The notes under the pieces: generated by a model
Seen by the model: the letters and a program-made list of their open reading frames with translations, nothing else
Told to the model about the DNA's origin: nothing
Database searches by the model: none
Shown here: piece after piece, positions 54,931-63,885 of the stretch
Position numbering within the stretch: position 1 is the first letter of the stretch
Layout of the letters: the number at the start of each line of letters is the position of its first letter
NCBI GenBank assembly: GCA_949287305.1
Contig: CASEFX010000014.1
Location: forward strand, 18,030 to 82,029
DNA: 64,000 nucleotides
Reading direction: 5' to 3'
Origin: an uncultured Sutterella sp.
GTDB lineage: Bacteria > Pseudomonadota > Gammaproteobacteria > Burkholderiales > Burkholderiaceae_F
Translations under genes and position numbers: made by a program

Positions 54931-55749
54931 ATGAAAATGAAGCAAATCGCCGCCGGCCTTGCCGCCGCCCTCTTTCTAGCGGGTTCGGCCTCGGCGCTCG
55001 AAAACACCGTGAAGCCCGAAGTGACGGCGCCGCTCGAGAAGTCGCCGAAGGTGGCGCTTCTGATCGGTAACTCGTATTCCTTCTACAACTGCGGCGTTCA
55101 CACCTATCTGCGCGGTCTCATGAAGGCGGGCACTCCGAAGGAAAACATGAAGACGCGTCTTTTGACGATCAGTTCGGGTTCGCTCTCCTTCCACGACATG
55201 AACTTTTACCTTTCACCGCACGAACAGGATCCGTACGCCGTGGTGAAGGACGGCAAGCTCGAACACCCGATGTTCGACGTCGTTCTGATGCAAGGCCACT
55301 CCGCGGCCGCCACCTCAAAGAAGCGCCTTCCCTTCTTTGAAAAGTACGCCAAGCAGCACGCCGATACGATCCGCGAAGCCGGCAGCTCGCCGCTTCTCAT
55401 CATGACCTGGCCCAAGCAGGACAAGCCCGAAGACATCAAGAAGCTCGCCGACAATACGATCCGCATCGCGAACGAGGCGAAGATGATGACCGTGCCCGTG
55501 GGGCTCGCCTTCATGGAAGCGATCAAGGCGAAGCCGGATCTTGAGATGTACATGCCCGACAAGAGCCATCCGTCCGCGGCGGGGAGCTACCTCTACGGTG
55601 CGGTTCTCTATTCGACGCTTTTCCACCACACGCCCGCCGACATCAACTATCTCGGCGAATGTGAAAAGCCGCTCTCTCCCGAAACGGCCAAGTTCCTGCG
55701 CGAGGTCGCCTGGAACACCGTGACGGAATTCTTCGGCTGGGAAAAGTAA
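54931..55749 (+). CDS. Exported SGNH/GDSL-like hydrolase
   Basis: 272 residues from the ATG at 54931 behind AAAGGAG. The signal peptide is KQIAAGLAAALFLAGSASA. Block I-like VALLIGNSYSFYN puts Ser where SGNH enzymes have the nucleophile; MQGHSAA is block III-like; DKSHPSAAGSYL is the family's Asp-x-x-His block V. Esterase or lipase-like activity in the periplasm is inferred. It lies downstream of the porin and upstream of the flavoprotein, with a terminator after it, so it is an independent gene. Confidence 0.82.
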   Translation: MKMKQIAAGLAAALFLAGSASALENTVKPEVTAPLEKSPKVALLIGNSYSFYNCGVHTYLRGLMKAGTPKENMKTRLLTISSGSLSFHDMNFYLSPHEQDPYAVVKDGKLEHPMFDVVLMQGHSAAATSKKRLPFFEKYAKQHADTIREAGSSPLLIMTWPKQDKPEDIKKLADNTIRIANEAKMMTVPVGLAFMEAIKAKPDLEMYMPDKSHPSAAGSYLYGAVLYSTLFHHTPADINYLGECEKPLSPETAKFLREVAWNTVTEFFGWEK

Positions 55750-55781
55750 CCTCACGCTCTTTTTCTCCTACCTCATAGGAA

Positions 55782-55826
55782 CGCGCCCCGTCCCATCCAC
55801 CAAGCTCGGACGGAGCGCGCTTTTTT
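55782..55826 (+). terminator. Terminator after the SGNH gene
   Basis: Long GC stem (about 55783-55793 with 55808-55818) with one bulge, followed by six T. Confidence 0.85.
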
Positions 55827-55978
55827 ATGTGAGGACATACCGCAAGCAGCGCGACTCCGTTGTCCTGTTTTACCAAGGACGTCGAATCGGACTGCGCCAT
55901 GAGGATTTCCCCGAAATCCCCTGAAAGAACCGTAAGACTAGACTTCTCATGGGAACAAGTAAAACAAGGAGGTTGACC

Positions 55979-57742
55979 ATGCTTCTCAAACACCTCACCC
56001 CTGTTGCTCTCGCCGTTTCGGCTCTGTGCCTCACGGTCACCGCGCAGGCGGCCCCCAATCAGGTCTATTCAGAAACGGTTGCGGCGCACAACGCCCCGAT
56101 GACGGTGGACGTGATCGTGAAGGACGGCAGAATCCAGAACATTCTTGTGGACGACCGGGAATCCCCGGGCGCCGGCAAGCGCGCCATCGCGATGCTCAAA
56201 AAACAGATCCTCGACCATCAGACAGTGAACGTGGACGCCGTCACGGGCGCTTCCATCACGAGCAGTCTTTTCGTGACCGCCGTGAAGGAAGACATGAAGC
56301 GAGCGGGATTGGATCTCAGCAAGTTCCAGAAGCCCATCCCGCACAAGGTCCTCAACGACAGCTATGAAACGCAGGTCGTGATCGTGGGAGGCGGCGGTGC
56401 CGGTCTGGCCGCAGCGGCCGCCGCCGTCGAAGCGGGTGGCAAGGTCATCATCGTCGAGAAACTCGGCTTCCTCGGCGGAAGCACCGCGATTTCGGGCGGC
56501 GGCTACAACGCCGTGGATCCCGAACGACAGAATCGCCAGGGCATTGAAGACAGCATCGATCGGCACTTCAACGACACGATGGCTGGCGGCCATCAGAAGA
56601 ACAACCCCGAACTCGCGCGCTATCTCGTCGAAAAGGCGCCCGAAGTGATGCACTGGCTGGAGGTCAAGGGCGTGCACTTCCGCCCGACCGTCAACACCAT
56701 CGTGGGAGGTCTCTATCCGCGCGGCCACAGCGCGGCGGGCGGAGGCTTCGCCTATACCGACTGGCTCGAAACCTTCATCCGCGCTTATCCCGGTCAGGTG
56801 CTGGTCTTCACCGATACCACCGCGAAAAAGCTTCTGAAGGATGGGAACGGCCGCGTCGTCGGCGTCGAAGCCGAGTACGACGGCAAGAAGGTTACCCTCA
56901 AGGCTTCCAAGGGTGTGATCGTCACGACGGGCGGCTTTGCCGCGAACGTGAAGCTGCGTCAGGAAGTCAACACCGGTCCCTGGAAGGACATGGTGCTCGA
57001 CGCCTCCATCGGTTCCACCAATTCGCTTCACGCCTCGCAGGGCGACGGCCTGAAGCTTGCCAAGGACGCGGGCGCCGAACTCATCGACCTCGACTACATC
57101 CAACTTCATCCGGGCGGAACGCCGGGCACGGGCATCATGAGCTCCTGGCCTTCGGGACGAAACCGTCTTTTCGTCAACGTCGAGGGAGAGCGCTTCGTCA
57201 ATGAAGACGCGCCCCGCGACGAACTCTGCAAGGCGATCTTCGCCGAGCCCGAGAGCAAGTACTGGGTGATCATGAACAAGCTTCGCATCCCGAACGAAGA
57301 CGTTAGGATCGGCATCCTTCCGATCAAGGAGCAGCTCGCTCTCGGGAAAGCCGCCAAGGGCGAAACGCTTGAAGACCTCGCCAAGGTGACCGGCATGGAC
57401 GTCTCGAAACTCAAGGCCTCGATCGCCGGCTACAACGACGTCGTCACGGGCAAGGTGAAGGCTGACAAGTTCGGCTTCAAGAAGAGCATGGCGGTTGACG
57501 CGCCCTTCGTCGAAGGTCCCTACTACGCAACGCCCTTGGTGCCCGCCGTTCACCACACGATGGGCGGCATCAAGATCAACGTGAAGACGCAAGTTCTCGA
57601 CGCCCAAGGCAAGGTCATTCCCGGTCTCTTCGCCGCGGGTGAAGTGACGGGCGGCGTGCACGGTGACAACCGCGTGGGCGGCAACGGCATTGCCGACGCG
57701 ATGGTCTTCGGGAAACGCGCCGGAGAGGAAGCGCTTAAGTAA
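55979..57742 (+). CDS. Exported fumarate-reductase-like flavoprotein with FMN-binding domain
   Basis: 587 residues from the ATG at 55979 behind AAGGAGG. Signal peptide (LLKHLTPVALAVSALCLTVTAQA). Residues ~30-105 are an FMN-binding domain with DAVTGASITSS, the site where ApbE-type transferases attach FMN through Ser/Thr. Residues ~130-587 are an FAD-binding fumarate/succinate dehydrogenase module: VVIVGGGGAGLAAA, HPGGTPGTG, GRNRLFVNVEGERFVNED, HHTMGGIKI and GEVTGGVHGDNRVGGNGIADA. Relatives reduce fumarate, urocanate or other acrylates in the periplasm. There are no haem motifs, so the electron donor is separate. Many copies of this family occur in Sutterellaceae; substrate unknown. Confidence 0.92.
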   Translation: MLLKHLTPVALAVSALCLTVTAQAAPNQVYSETVAAHNAPMTVDVIVKDGRIQNILVDDRESPGAGKRAIAMLKKQILDHQTVNVDAVTGASITSSLFVTAVKEDMKRAGLDLSKFQKPIPHKVLNDSYETQVVIVGGGGAGLAAAAAAVEAGGKVIIVEKLGFLGGSTAISGGGYNAVDPERQNRQGIEDSIDRHFNDTMAGGHQKNNPELARYLVEKAPEVMHWLEVKGVHFRPTVNTIVGGLYPRGHSAAGGGFAYTDWLETFIRAYPGQVLVFTDTTAKKLLKDGNGRVVGVEAEYDGKKVTLKASKGVIVTTGGFAANVKLRQEVNTGPWKDMVLDASIGSTNSLHASQGDGLKLAKDAGAELIDLDYIQLHPGGTPGTGIMSSWPSGRNRLFVNVEGERFVNEDAPRDELCKAIFAEPESKYWVIMNKLRIPNEDVRIGILPIKEQLALGKAAKGETLEDLAKVTGMDVSKLKASIAGYNDVVTGKVKADKFGFKKSMAVDAPFVEGPYYATPLVPAVHHTMGGIKINVKTQVLDAQGKVIPGLFAAGEVTGGVHGDNRVGGNGIADAMVFGKRAGEEALK

Positions 57743-57798
57743 AGCTCCCGAACGGGAATCCAAAACCAAGATCTCCGGATCTGCTTCAACAATGCGGA

Positions 57799-57826
57799 GC
57801 CTCGTCGCTCCCCTTCGCGGCGAGGC
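57799..57826 (+). terminator. Terminator of the flavoprotein gene
   Basis: 10-bp stem with one G-T pair (57799-57808 with 57817-57826), 8-nt loop, pyrimidine-rich tail. Confidence 0.75.
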
Positions 57827-57971
57827 TTCCATTTCTTACCAGCACCCTCGACACATCTTCCCTTTGAAGAAAGAGATTTCGATCGGACATTCTGTCGGAC
57901 GGGAATGCGCCGATCTTTTGGAAGCCGCGGCGGCACTACAATGGGAAGATATCTTGTCGGGACCGTGAGCC

Positions 57972-58937
57972 ATGTGGAACGCTTTTCTGCACTCGGTCGA
58001 GTGCGTTTTCATTCTGATTCTCCTTTCGGGTGCGGGTTACGTCACCGCCGCCCGCGGATGGTACGACAGCCGCTCGCAGAGTCTCATCGCCAAGCTCGTC
58101 ACCTTCCTGTCGCTCCCCGCCTATCTGTTCTCAAGCGTCTCGAAATCCCTCACGCACGACGAACTCCTCGCGCTCACGGGTCCGCTCGTCGTGCCCTTCG
58201 TCTCCGTCTGGACGTGCTTCGCGATCTCTCTTCTCATCGCCAAAGTCGCCCGTATTGAGCGCATCCATCACGGGGTGTTTGCGTCGGCCTTTACGGCCAC
58301 CAACAACATGTTCATCGGGCTTCCGGTTTCGATCGCCTTGTTCGGCGACGAAGCGGTCGTACCGACGCTTCTCTACTTCTTCGCGAACACGACCTATTTC
58401 TGGACGATGGGGAACTTCCTCGAAGCCATGGACGGCGTCGAGGCGACGCACGCGAAGCGGCCGAAGCTCCTCTCCAAGGAAACGGTGAAGCGCGTTTTCT
58501 CGCCGCCGCTCGTAGGCTTTCTTTGCGCCATCGCCTTTATCCTTGCGGACGTGCGCGTGCCCGGCGCCATTCTCTCGGCGGCGCAGTACCTCGGCGGCAT
58601 CACGACGCCGCTCGCCCTGATTTTCATCGGGATCATGATTTACACGATCGGTGTGCGCAACATCCGCTTCGACAAGGATCTCACGCTCGTCTTTATCGGG
58701 CGCTTCGTGATCTGCCCGCTCGTCTGCCTAGGACTCACACAGGCCTTCGGGCTCTCGCCCCTCTACGTGAGCGTCTACGTGATCCAGGCTTCATTGCCCT
58801 GCATCACCCAGATCGCGGTGCTCGCGAAGTTCCATCACGCCGACACGAAGTTCGCCACGACCGCCGTGGCCGGAACGACCCTCGCGTCTGTCGTGACGTT
58901 GCCGGTGTGGATGATGATCTTGACGGCACTCGTCTGA
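57972..58937 (+). CDS. AEC-family (auxin efflux carrier-like) transporter
   Basis: 321 residues with about ten membrane helices in two repeats. The family motif NNMFIGLPVSIALFGDEA lies in the first half, and SLPCITQIAVLAKFHHADTKFATTAVAGTTLAS in the second. Bacterial AEC carriers move malate, malonate or other small carboxylates across the inner membrane. It follows the flavoprotein by 229 bp, behind a terminator, so is a separate unit; a link with dicarboxylate respiration is speculative. Confidence 0.9.
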   Translation: MWNAFLHSVECVFILILLSGAGYVTAARGWYDSRSQSLIAKLVTFLSLPAYLFSSVSKSLTHDELLALTGPLVVPFVSVWTCFAISLLIAKVARIERIHHGVFASAFTATNNMFIGLPVSIALFGDEAVVPTLLYFFANTTYFWTMGNFLEAMDGVEATHAKRPKLLSKETVKRVFSPPLVGFLCAIAFILADVRVPGAILSAAQYLGGITTPLALIFIGIMIYTIGVRNIRFDKDLTLVFIGRFVICPLVCLGLTQAFGLSPLYVSVYVIQASLPCITQIAVLAKFHHADTKFATTAVAGTTLASVVTLPVWMMILTALV

Positions 58938-58998
58938 TCATCAGACTCGAAGAAACAGAACCCCCTTTTCACTCCAATTTTTCTCCATCCGCACGTTC

Positions 58999-59646
58999 AT
59001 GACCGTCAAAAAGATCTTCTGGGACGATCCCTATCGCACAACCCTCACCACGACGGTGACGAGCGTGCACGACAACGCCGTCACGCTCAAAGAGACGATC
59101 TTCTTCGCCTTCTCGGGCGGCCAAGAGTCCGACCAGGGCACAATCGGCGGCTTTGAAGTGTTGGAAGCAAAGAAGGTCGGGACGGAAATTCTCTATACGC
59201 TTCCCGACGGTCACGGCCTCAAGGCTGGCGACACAGTGACGGTCGAAATCGACGATCCCCGCCGTCTCGCCCTCATGCGGCTCCACTTCGCGGCCGAACT
59301 GGTTCTCTGGGCGGTGCAGACGCGTCACGGAGCGCCCGAGAAGATCGGCGCGCACATTTCGCCCGAGAAGGCCCGCATCGACTTTCTCTGGGAAGGCTCC
59401 ATCGCCCCGATTCTTCCTGACACGGCGGACTGGGTGAATCGAATCATCGCGGAGGATCACCCGATCGAGAGCGCCTTTACGGACGAAGCCGCCGAAAGAC
59501 GAGTCTGGCGGATCGAAGGCGTCGGCGAAACGCCCTGCGGCGGGACGCACCTTCGCAGCACGGGAGAAATCGGCTCCGTTCAGCTACGGCGCCGCAACAT
59601 AGGTGGCGGCCGAGAACGAATTGAAATCACGCTCGAGCGACTGTAA
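58999..59646 (+). CDS. AlaX-type alanyl-tRNA editing protein
   Basis: 215 residues. Resembles the editing (second additional) domain of alanyl-tRNA synthetase: KIFWDDPYRTTLTTTVTSV, FFAFSGGQESDQGTIGG, and the zinc and catalytic part LHFAAELVLW followed by GVGETPCGGTHLRSTGEIG (Cys and His of CGGTH). The usual HxxxH is HFAAE here, so one of its His is missing. Free AlaX proteins hydrolyse Ser- or Gly-tRNA-Ala in trans. Close after the AEC gene (61 bp), possibly co-transcribed. Confidence 0.88.
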   Translation: MTVKKIFWDDPYRTTLTTTVTSVHDNAVTLKETIFFAFSGGQESDQGTIGGFEVLEAKKVGTEILYTLPDGHGLKAGDTVTVEIDDPRRLALMRLHFAAELVLWAVQTRHGAPEKIGAHISPEKARIDFLWEGSIAPILPDTADWVNRIIAEDHPIESAFTDEAAERRVWRIEGVGETPCGGTHLRSTGEIGSVQLRRRNIGGGRERIEITLERL

Positions 59647-59696
59647 CCGTCTGTCGGTTTCGTCGGCTGTGACGTTGCCGGTACGCATGATGATCG

Positions 59697-60002
59697 TTAC
59701 GGCCCTCGCATGAGTCGGTGAATCCTCTCCGAGGAAGCTCTGTTTTTTCGTACCTCTGCGACGAGTAACATCACCGCATCCTCAGAAGTAAGGCCGACAC
59801 GTTCCGCTTCGCCGGCCATGCCTTCCTGGAGAGTTTCCATGGCATAGACGGCCGAGTGCACCAGTTGAACCGTTTCGCCCTCAACGACAAATGTGATCCT
59901 CCCGCCTTCCGACACGCCAAGTGCTTCAAGGACGGATTTCGGAAGCGTTACGCGTCCGTTCTCCATGACCACGGCATGTTCGACAATCTTCCGCCCTGCC
60001 AT
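59697..60002 (-). CDS. SpoVT/AbrB-domain protein (antitoxin-like)
   Basis: 101 residues from the ATG at 60002, with GAGG at the right distance. The N-terminus is an AbrB/MazE-type swapped-hairpin DNA-binding domain: AVVMENGRVTLPKSVLEALGVSEGGRITFVVEGETVQLV. The C-terminal ~50 residues are helical (SAVYAMETLQEGMAGEAERVGLTSEDAVMLLVAEVRKNRASSERI). Such proteins often pair with a PIN or MazF toxin, but no toxin gene is adjacent on either side. An orphan regulator or antitoxin is inferred. Confidence 0.8.
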   Translation of the reverse strand: MAGRKIVEHAVVMENGRVTLPKSVLEALGVSEGGRITFVVEGETVQLVHSAVYAMETLQEGMAGEAERVGLTSEDAVMLLVAEVRKNRASSERIHRLMRGP

Positions 60003-60144
60003 ACCATACACCTCACTTTCCTAAGGTCCCTCCGGCAACCAACCTCGAAGGGGCCTAAGACCTGGTTTTTGCGACTGATTTGGTCGACCGGCTCTCGTCA
60101 CTGGTTCGTTTGGGCATCGACGTGATGAACCGGTGGTAAACCTT

Positions 60145-61848
60145 TCACTCCGATTCGGAAACACCCCGCATGAGCCGCTCGACGAGCCCCGTCCGGCGCT
60201 TGCGGTCGGCGGTATGCTTCACCGCCGTCTCGAGCGCCTTGGGTTCGCCCACGAGTACGACGAGCTTTTGACCGCGCGTCACGGTCGTATAGAGGACATC
60301 CCGACGCAGCATGACAGTGTGCTCCGTCGTGATCGGAATGATGACGCCCGGGAATTCGTTTCCCCGTGCCTTGTCGACGGTCACGGCATAAGCCGGCACC
60401 AATTCGTCAAGATCGTCAAAGGCGTAGCAGACGACGCGGCCGTCGAAGTTGACGTAGAGTTCGCGAGCCTGCAGATCGAAGTCCGTGACGTATCCGACCT
60501 CGCCAACGCAGATCCCACGAACCACGTTGTCGGCGACCTGCATCACCTTGTCTTTTTTCTCATAACGATGTCCGAAGCGCCCGAACTCACCCCAATGACC
60601 GGCGAGGTCGTGCCGCAACAATGCATTGAGGGCTTCCGTGCCCGCACCGCCTTGACTCATCGGACAGAGCAGCTGGAGTTCACGAGTCTTTTGCAACCGA
60701 TACGCCTGAGGGAGACGTTTTACCACCAGCTCCTTCAGAGCCTCCTGAATCTCCGCCGCATCGTCAACGCGCATGAAATAACAGTTTCCGTCGTCGACCT
60801 TGTTCGGGAAGACCGGCGTCTCGCCCGATTTGATCTGATGCGCCACCTTGGCGATCCAACTCGCGCTCCCCTCATGAATCACCTCGTTGAACTGCACCAC
60901 CGGCACGACCTGAGAATCGATGAGATCGGAAAAGAACTTGCCGGGTCCGACGGACGGCAAGAGGTCCCTGTCGCCCACAAAGAGAACGGCAGCATTTGAG
61001 GGCACGGCCGCAAGCAGCCGGTGCACTGTCGTGATGTCGAGCACGGTGGAGTCGCCCACGACGAGCAAATCGCACTCAACAGGGTTCTCCCGGCTCCGTT
61101 TGAACACACCTTCCGCAACGTTGTATTCGAGCAGCTTCCGAACGCTTTTCACTTCGCGTTGCGTCAATTCGGAGAAACGGCGAGCGCCGCTTTCCGACGG
61201 TGCGCAGAGCCGAATGTTCGCGCCTTCATTTTCTAGGATCGGGAGGATTGTCTTCAGAGCGGTCGTTTTGCCCATGCCCGGGCCGCCCGCGATGACCGAC
61301 ACTTTGGACGTGAGCGCGGCGCCGACGGCGTCCTTTTGCGTATGGGTGAGATGCAACCCCTGTTTTTCCTCCTCTTCAGACACCGTGGCTTCGACGTCAA
61401 GTAGACGCCGGGGAAGACTTCCCGAAACGAGACGACGAATTTCGGCAACAACGCCCTCTTCCGCCCGATAGAGTTCGGCGGAGTAGATGCTGTCCGACTC
61501 CGGAATGTCTGAAGCCACAAGGTTCCCGCTCTCGATTTCCGCTTCGATTTCCTTCGCGATCACTCTCTTCGGAACGTCGAGGAATTCCGCCGTCATCGCT
61601 TCGAGTTCACCGCGCAACAGACAGCAGTTGCCGAGCGCCGCCAACACGTCGTTGAGCACGTAGTCGATTCCGGCTCGGGCGCGAACGGCCGACTGAACCC
61701 CGCGTTGTCCGCGCTCGAGCGACACAAGTCTCGCGATGTGCCTCCAGACGATGCCGCCGGACATCGTGGTCGCGGAAGTCGACCGCATTTTGGCAGGCCG
61801 TGCCGACGCGTCGCTCCCCGTCAGCGCCCGGACTCCGGATCTTTCCAC
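60145..61848 (-). CDS. RecD2-like DNA helicase, short at the N-terminus
   Basis: Up to 567 residues; full RecD2 helicases are about 700 or more. The helicase part is complete: Walker A AGGPGMGKTT, the DEAD-box-like LLVVGDSTVLDI segment, GDRDLLPSVGPG, QFNEVIHEGS, CPMSQGGAGTEALN, and the RecD2 end VDKARGNEFPGVIIPI ... LYTTVTRG. The region upstream of RARAGIDYVLNDVLAALG does not resemble the family's N-terminal domain, and no ATG with a ribosome site is seen (GTG 61848; other starts possible). Either a decayed 5' end or a short variant. Walker B carries GDS where DE is usual, another sign of lost activity. Confidence 0.75.
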   Translation of the reverse strand: MERSGVRALTGSDASARPAKMRSTSATTMSGGIVWRHIARLVSLERGQRGVQSAVRARAGIDYVLNDVLAALGNCCLLRGELEAMTAEFLDVPKRVIAKEIEAEIESGNLVASDIPESDSIYSAELYRAEEGVVAEIRRLVSGSLPRRLLDVEATVSEEEEKQGLHLTHTQKDAVGAALTSKVSVIAGGPGMGKTTALKTILPILENEGANIRLCAPSESGARRFSELTQREVKSVRKLLEYNVAEGVFKRSRENPVECDLLVVGDSTVLDITTVHRLLAAVPSNAAVLFVGDRDLLPSVGPGKFFSDLIDSQVVPVVQFNEVIHEGSASWIAKVAHQIKSGETPVFPNKVDDGNCYFMRVDDAAEIQEALKELVVKRLPQAYRLQKTRELQLLCPMSQGGAGTEALNALLRHDLAGHWGEFGRFGHRYEKKDKVMQVADNVVRGICVGEVGYVTDFDLQARELYVNFDGRVVCYAFDDLDELVPAYAVTVDKARGNEFPGVIIPITTEHTVMLRRDVLYTTVTRGQKLVVLVGEPKALETAVKHTADRKRRTGLVERLMRGVSESE

Positions 61849-61937
61849 GAAACCAGACTGAAAAGACCGTCGCGCGTCGTCCCGGAACGGTTTGAACTGT
61901 TCGATGCAGACGGTCTGATTGGCGGGCCGTCAGACAA

Positions 61938-61982
61938 GAAAGCCCGCCTTTCCGTTCCTTGCGGCCGGGAAAGCAGGCTTTC
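61938..61982 (-). terminator. iaaA terminator
   Basis: GAAAGCC (61938-61944) pairs with GGCTTTC (61976-61982), with a further inner stem; it lies about 90 bp past the iaaA stop on minus. The following bases are TTG-rich. Confidence 0.7.
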
Positions 61983-62073
61983 GAACGATTCCCTCGGCAA
62001 CGGCTTAAGCCGAGGAAAGCGGGAGAAGGACGGCGCAAAGAGCATCGCGTCGTCCTCCTCTGAACGGTTGGAA

Positions 62074-63150
62074 TTATTTCGACTCGCGGAGCTTCTTGAC
62101 GTCGATGTTCTTGAGTTCTTCGTCGGCGAAGATGGCGGTCATCGGAACGCCGTCCTTGCCGATGGTGCCGCGGTACATGCCGAGGGAGTTCATCGGGAAG
62201 GCGAAGTTTCCCTTGGCGTCGAGAATGATCATGCCGCCCGTGCCCTTGATGGCGCCGACCTCGGCGATGGCGGCGTCACCGGCCTTCTGAACGTCCTGGC
62301 CGAGGAGCTTGTAGTGGGCATGCACGTTGTAGGCGGCGGACGTACGGATGAACATTTCGCCCGAGCCCGTGCAGGAAACGGCCACCGTTTCGTTGTTGGC
62401 GTAGGTGCCGGCCCCGATGATGGGCGAGTCGCCCACGCGGCCGAAGCGCTTGTTGGTCATGCCGCCCGTCGACGTGCCCGCGGCAATGTTGCCGTCCTTG
62501 TCGAGCGCCACGGCGCCGACCGTGCCGTACTTGTAGTCGTACATCATCGGGTCGATGAAGAGTTCGGCATTGGCGGTCTTGGGATGATCACCGTCGTGGT
62601 CGAGAATGATCTGTTCCTTTTCCTTGGCCTTCTGGAGCTGCTGATAGCGGAAGTCCGTGAAGAACCACTTCGGATCGACGGTTTCGGCGCCGTTCTTCGC
62701 GCAGAACTCTTCGGCGCCCTTCGTCGCCATCATGACGTGCGGCGACTTGGTGCGGACGAGGTCCGCGCAGTTGATGGGGTGCTTCACGTTGGTTACGCCC
62801 GCAACGGCGCCGGCGGAGAGCGTCTTGCCGTCCATGATGGACGAGTCGAGTTCGTTCTTGCCTTCGCTCGTGAAGACCGCGCCGCGGCCGGCGTTGAAGT
62901 TGGGATTGAGTTCCATCTGATTGATGGCGGCCTTCACGGCGTCGACGGCCGTACCGCCCTGTTCGAGCACGGCATAGCCCGCCTGCAGAGCCTGTTGGAG
63001 GCCTTCGTGGTACTTCGCGGCACGTTCGGGCGTGAAGTCTTCACGCGCCATCGTGCCGGCGCCGCCGTGAATGACGAGACGAATGTCGGCGGCCTGCGCC
63101 GTAGCGGCCAGGGCCAAACCCAGACCGAGCGCCAAGAGAGAACGCTTCAT
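62074..63150 (-). CDS. Periplasmic isoaspartyl peptidase/L-asparaginase
   Basis: 358 residues from the ATG at 63150 behind GAGGAG. Signal peptide (LLALGLGLALAATAQA). Ntn-hydrolase of the plant-type asparaginase family: HGGAGTMAR, AVDAVKAAINQMELNPNFNAGRGAVF, and the autocleavage site Gly-Thr210 (YKYGTVGAVALDKDGNIAAGTSTGGMTNKR), whose Thr becomes the nucleophile. It hydrolyses Asn or iso-Asp dipeptides. Most homologues are cytoplasmic; export here implies use of external asparagine or peptides. Single gene with terminator. Confidence 0.93.
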   Translation of the reverse strand: MKRSLLALGLGLALAATAQAADIRLVIHGGAGTMAREDFTPERAAKYHEGLQQALQAGYAVLEQGGTAVDAVKAAINQMELNPNFNAGRGAVFTSEGKNELDSSIMDGKTLSAGAVAGVTNVKHPINCADLVRTKSPHVMMATKGAEEFCAKNGAETVDPKWFFTDFRYQQLQKAKEKEQIILDHDGDHPKTANAELFIDPMMYDYKYGTVGAVALDKDGNIAAGTSTGGMTNKRFGRVGDSPIIGAGTYANNETVAVSCTGSGEMFIRTSAAYNVHAHYKLLGQDVQKAGDAAIAEVGAIKGTGGMIILDAKGNFAFPMNSLGMYRGTIGKDGVPMTAIFADEELKNIDVKKLRESK

Positions 63151-63885
63151 GGTGGTACTCCTCATGAGTGGAGACGTCGTCGCACGCCGACCGCATGGGG
63201 CCCGGCGTCGGTCGGACGATGTCGGTGGACAAGTTCGAGGATTGTATCTTTACGGAATCGTTTTTCGACACCCGCGATTTCCCGATCGGTGCAAATCCGT
63301 AATTTGCTTTGGAAAAGCATCTTTTCAGAGTTAAAACCTCTACGTTGAAAACCCGAATAAAGGACTCGAACGGGAATTCAATGGCGTGGATGCGAGGCTG
63401 CCTTTTCTTGGAAATCCGGCGGGAACGCACAACCCGATTTCGCATAATGCGGATGGGTCGTTCGAACGTTCCGCAGTCGATTCGAAACCCGATGAGGTCG
63501 AACGCCGCGTCGAAGGACCATTGCTGGTTGTTTTGCTGCACCTTGGCGCCGATGCTTCCGCCGTATCGTTTCAGAGCTGCATACCCTAGCTCATGGATAC
63601 GGGCGGCTTTCGTTCCCGAACGGGAACGGAATGCTGATCCGGCCGGACGTGCTCCCAGCCTTGGACATTCTGTAAGAGTGCGTCATAGTGCGGGCATTCG
63701 CCCAACAGACTTTAGGTTTGTAAGAAATAAGGGTGGAAATCAGCTCTGATGTGAGGGTCAGATCGACTGAACCTTACAGGAGAGGAAAAGGAAGATTGGT
63801 TGGAACGCTCTTCACCAGCAGAACGTTCCAACCTGATTTTTACCAAATCATTGATTTAGCCTGAGTTCCCGCCCACTTGTTATGT
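63151..63885. other. 735 bp without a recognisable intact gene
   Basis: Holds the iaaA promoter at the left. On the minus strand 63380-63660 encodes AARIHELGYAALKRYGGSIG... and KVQQNNQQWSF..., which may be a decayed gene, but I cannot place it. A GTTCCCGAACGGGAAC palindrome lies at 63623-63638 and a strong hairpin at 63798-63833. The function of the rest is unknown. Confidence 0.4.
63798..63833. terminator. Perfect 10-bp hairpin
   Basis: GGTTGGAACG (63798-63807) pairs with CGTTCCAACC (63824-63833) around a 16-nt loop. On plus it is followed by TGATTTTT. It lies about 50 bp past the stop of the partial minus-strand gene and could end it. Confidence 0.65.
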
